A DNA stretch of 7,509 bases from NCBI GenBank assembly GCA_964592775.1, contig CAZQFX010000142.1, positions 1 through 7,509 on the forward strand, read 5' to 3'. The DNA comes from SURF-21 sp964592775 (GTDB lineage Bacteria > Actinomycetota > Geothermincolia > Geothermincolales > RBG-13-55-18). This document shows positions 7,149 to 7,509 of this stretch, piece after piece. Position 1 is the first letter of the stretch, and every line of letters begins with the position of its first letter. Both the position numbers and the translations under genes were made by a program. The notes below the pieces were generated by a model. The model was given only the letters and a program-made list of their open reading frames with translations. It made no database searches and was not told the origin of the DNA.

Positions 7149-7229
7149 ATAGTCATAGCGGACGTGGGTAGCGGAACATGGCCCCTCTACCAGGTTGGGA
7201 TTCGCATTCACCATACAGCTTGTGTACCG

Positions 7230-7299
7230 CCGGTTCGATCTGGTCCCGATGCGGATCGCCAGGCGCTGGGGAGTGAAAAAAGGGCAAAGAAGTGACCCC
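7230..7299. repeat. Direct repeat, copy B
   Basis: The core 7230-7271 is the second copy, 151 bases downstream of the first, differing at 7237, 7239 and 7261. The tail runs to GTGACCCC at 7292-7299, which doubles as the left arm of the next inverted repeat. The 81 bases between the copies share only patchy similarity with the stretch before copy A (for example GGGAGCGG against GGGTAGCGG at a similar offset), which suggests an old tandem duplication of about 150 bases. Confidence 0.8.
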
Positions 7300-7415
7300 A
7301 AGTAACCTTTGGCACTTCCTTCAGAACTCCCTTCGAGCTCCCCCTTCCGGCTTTCGCCTTCCGGTTCTTCTCTCTGGTCGCCCCGCTGGTCTTACCTCCA
7401 GCCCCTTGGGGTCAC
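7292..7415. repeat. Short segment bounded by 11-base perfect inverted repeats
   Basis: GTGACCCCAAG (7292-7302) is the exact reverse complement of CTTGGGGTCAC (7405-7415). The 102 bases between are strongly pyrimidine-rich on this strand and include a near tandem CCTTCCGGCTTTCG / CCTTCCGGTTCTTC. The layout fits a small non-autonomous element or a REP-like palindromic unit. There is no room for a protein. Confidence 0.55.
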
Positions 7416-7444
7416 CTACTACATTACTACTTTGGTATTAGTAC

Positions 7445-7463
7445 GTCAATAGTTCGCATTGAC
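7445..7463. repeat. Short hairpin in AT-rich tail
   Basis: GTCAAT (7445-7450) and ATTGAC (7458-7463) are perfect inverted repeats around a 7-base loop. No T-run follows on the plus strand. It could be an operator-like dyad or chance in AT-rich sequence. Confidence 0.25.
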
Positions 7464-7509
7464 TCATAATTAATCTACTCCAAACGGCTTCGATGCCTCA
7501 AAAATAAAA

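Larger units (their letters stand above)
6902..7509. other. Intergenic accessory region without a convincing gene
   Basis: About 608 bases after deoC hold no open frame with a recognisable domain, ribosome site and the codon pattern of the genes to the left. What it does hold: an imperfect long inverted repeat right after deoC, a small hairpin CGTTC-CTGC-GAACG (7029-7042), two good copies and flanking poorer similarity of a direct repeat (about 6992-7299), a segment with 11-base inverted ends (7292-7415) and an AT-rich tail. I see no tRNA, although GGTTCGATC and GGTTCAAGC in the repeats look superficially like a T-arm. Confidence 0.6.

Noticed and set aside
7079..7271. tRNA-like T-arm words (GGTTCAAGC, GGTTCGATC)
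   Set aside because: The flanking bases do not give a five-pair T stem, and no acceptor, D or anticodon arm can be assembled at the right distances.
7098..7295. A 65-codon plus-strand open frame across both direct repeats
   Set aside because: No ribosome site or recognisable domain; its ATG lies inside the repeat core and the frame passes through the two copies in different phases.
7079..7299. CRISPR array
   Set aside because: Only two clear repeats, longer than usual, with an interval over 100 bases and imperfect identity; no Cas gene is in view.

Overview
The window is a GC-rich bacterial segment carrying six plus-strand genes, with about 600 bases of repeat-bearing non-coding DNA at the right end. 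The order is mreD (5' end cut off by the window edge), mrdA (PBP2), rodA, era, mgtE, deoC. Codon use strongly favours G/C in third positions, and the mreD-PBP2-RodA cluster points to a rod-forming bacterium. I cannot fix the phylum. A deep-branching Actinobacteriota-like or high-GC Bacillota-like genome would fit, but this is a weak inference.

Bases 1-3621 hold the elongation-machinery (elongasome) block. MreD is the membrane partner of the MreBCD scaffold, PBP2 the class B transpeptidase and RodA the SEDS glycosyltransferase that polymerises lipid II with PBP2. The three genes are separated by exactly 12 bases each and look co-transcribed. A 242-base gap (3622-3863) follows. It starts AT-rich, then holds several strong complementary segments, two of which cross each other as in a pseudoknot. 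It is the best candidate here for an undescribed structured RNA or leader. It leads into era, which starts at TTG. Era is followed by mgtE (27-base gap) and deoC (14-base gap), so era-mgtE-deoC probably form a second transcription unit joining ribosome assembly, Mg2+ uptake and deoxynucleoside catabolism.

MgtE and DeoC are recognisable over their full length, but each lacks some residues normally conserved in its family. MgtE lacks the GGN-type pore motif. DeoC keeps the catalytic Asp/Lys/Lys but has changed its DHTLL and Cys-containing substrate motifs.

From 6902 to the end I see no convincing gene. The region holds a 17-pair interrupted inverted repeat just after deoC, two copies of a 42-base direct repeat (39/42 identical, 151 bases apart) with related but poorer flanking similarity, a pyrimidine-rich segment bounded by 11-base perfect inverted repeats of GGGGTCA type, and a final stretch of about 95 bases that turns AT-rich. 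This looks like the edge of a mobile or repeat-rich accessory zone. The window ends before any transposase or other driver gene can be seen.
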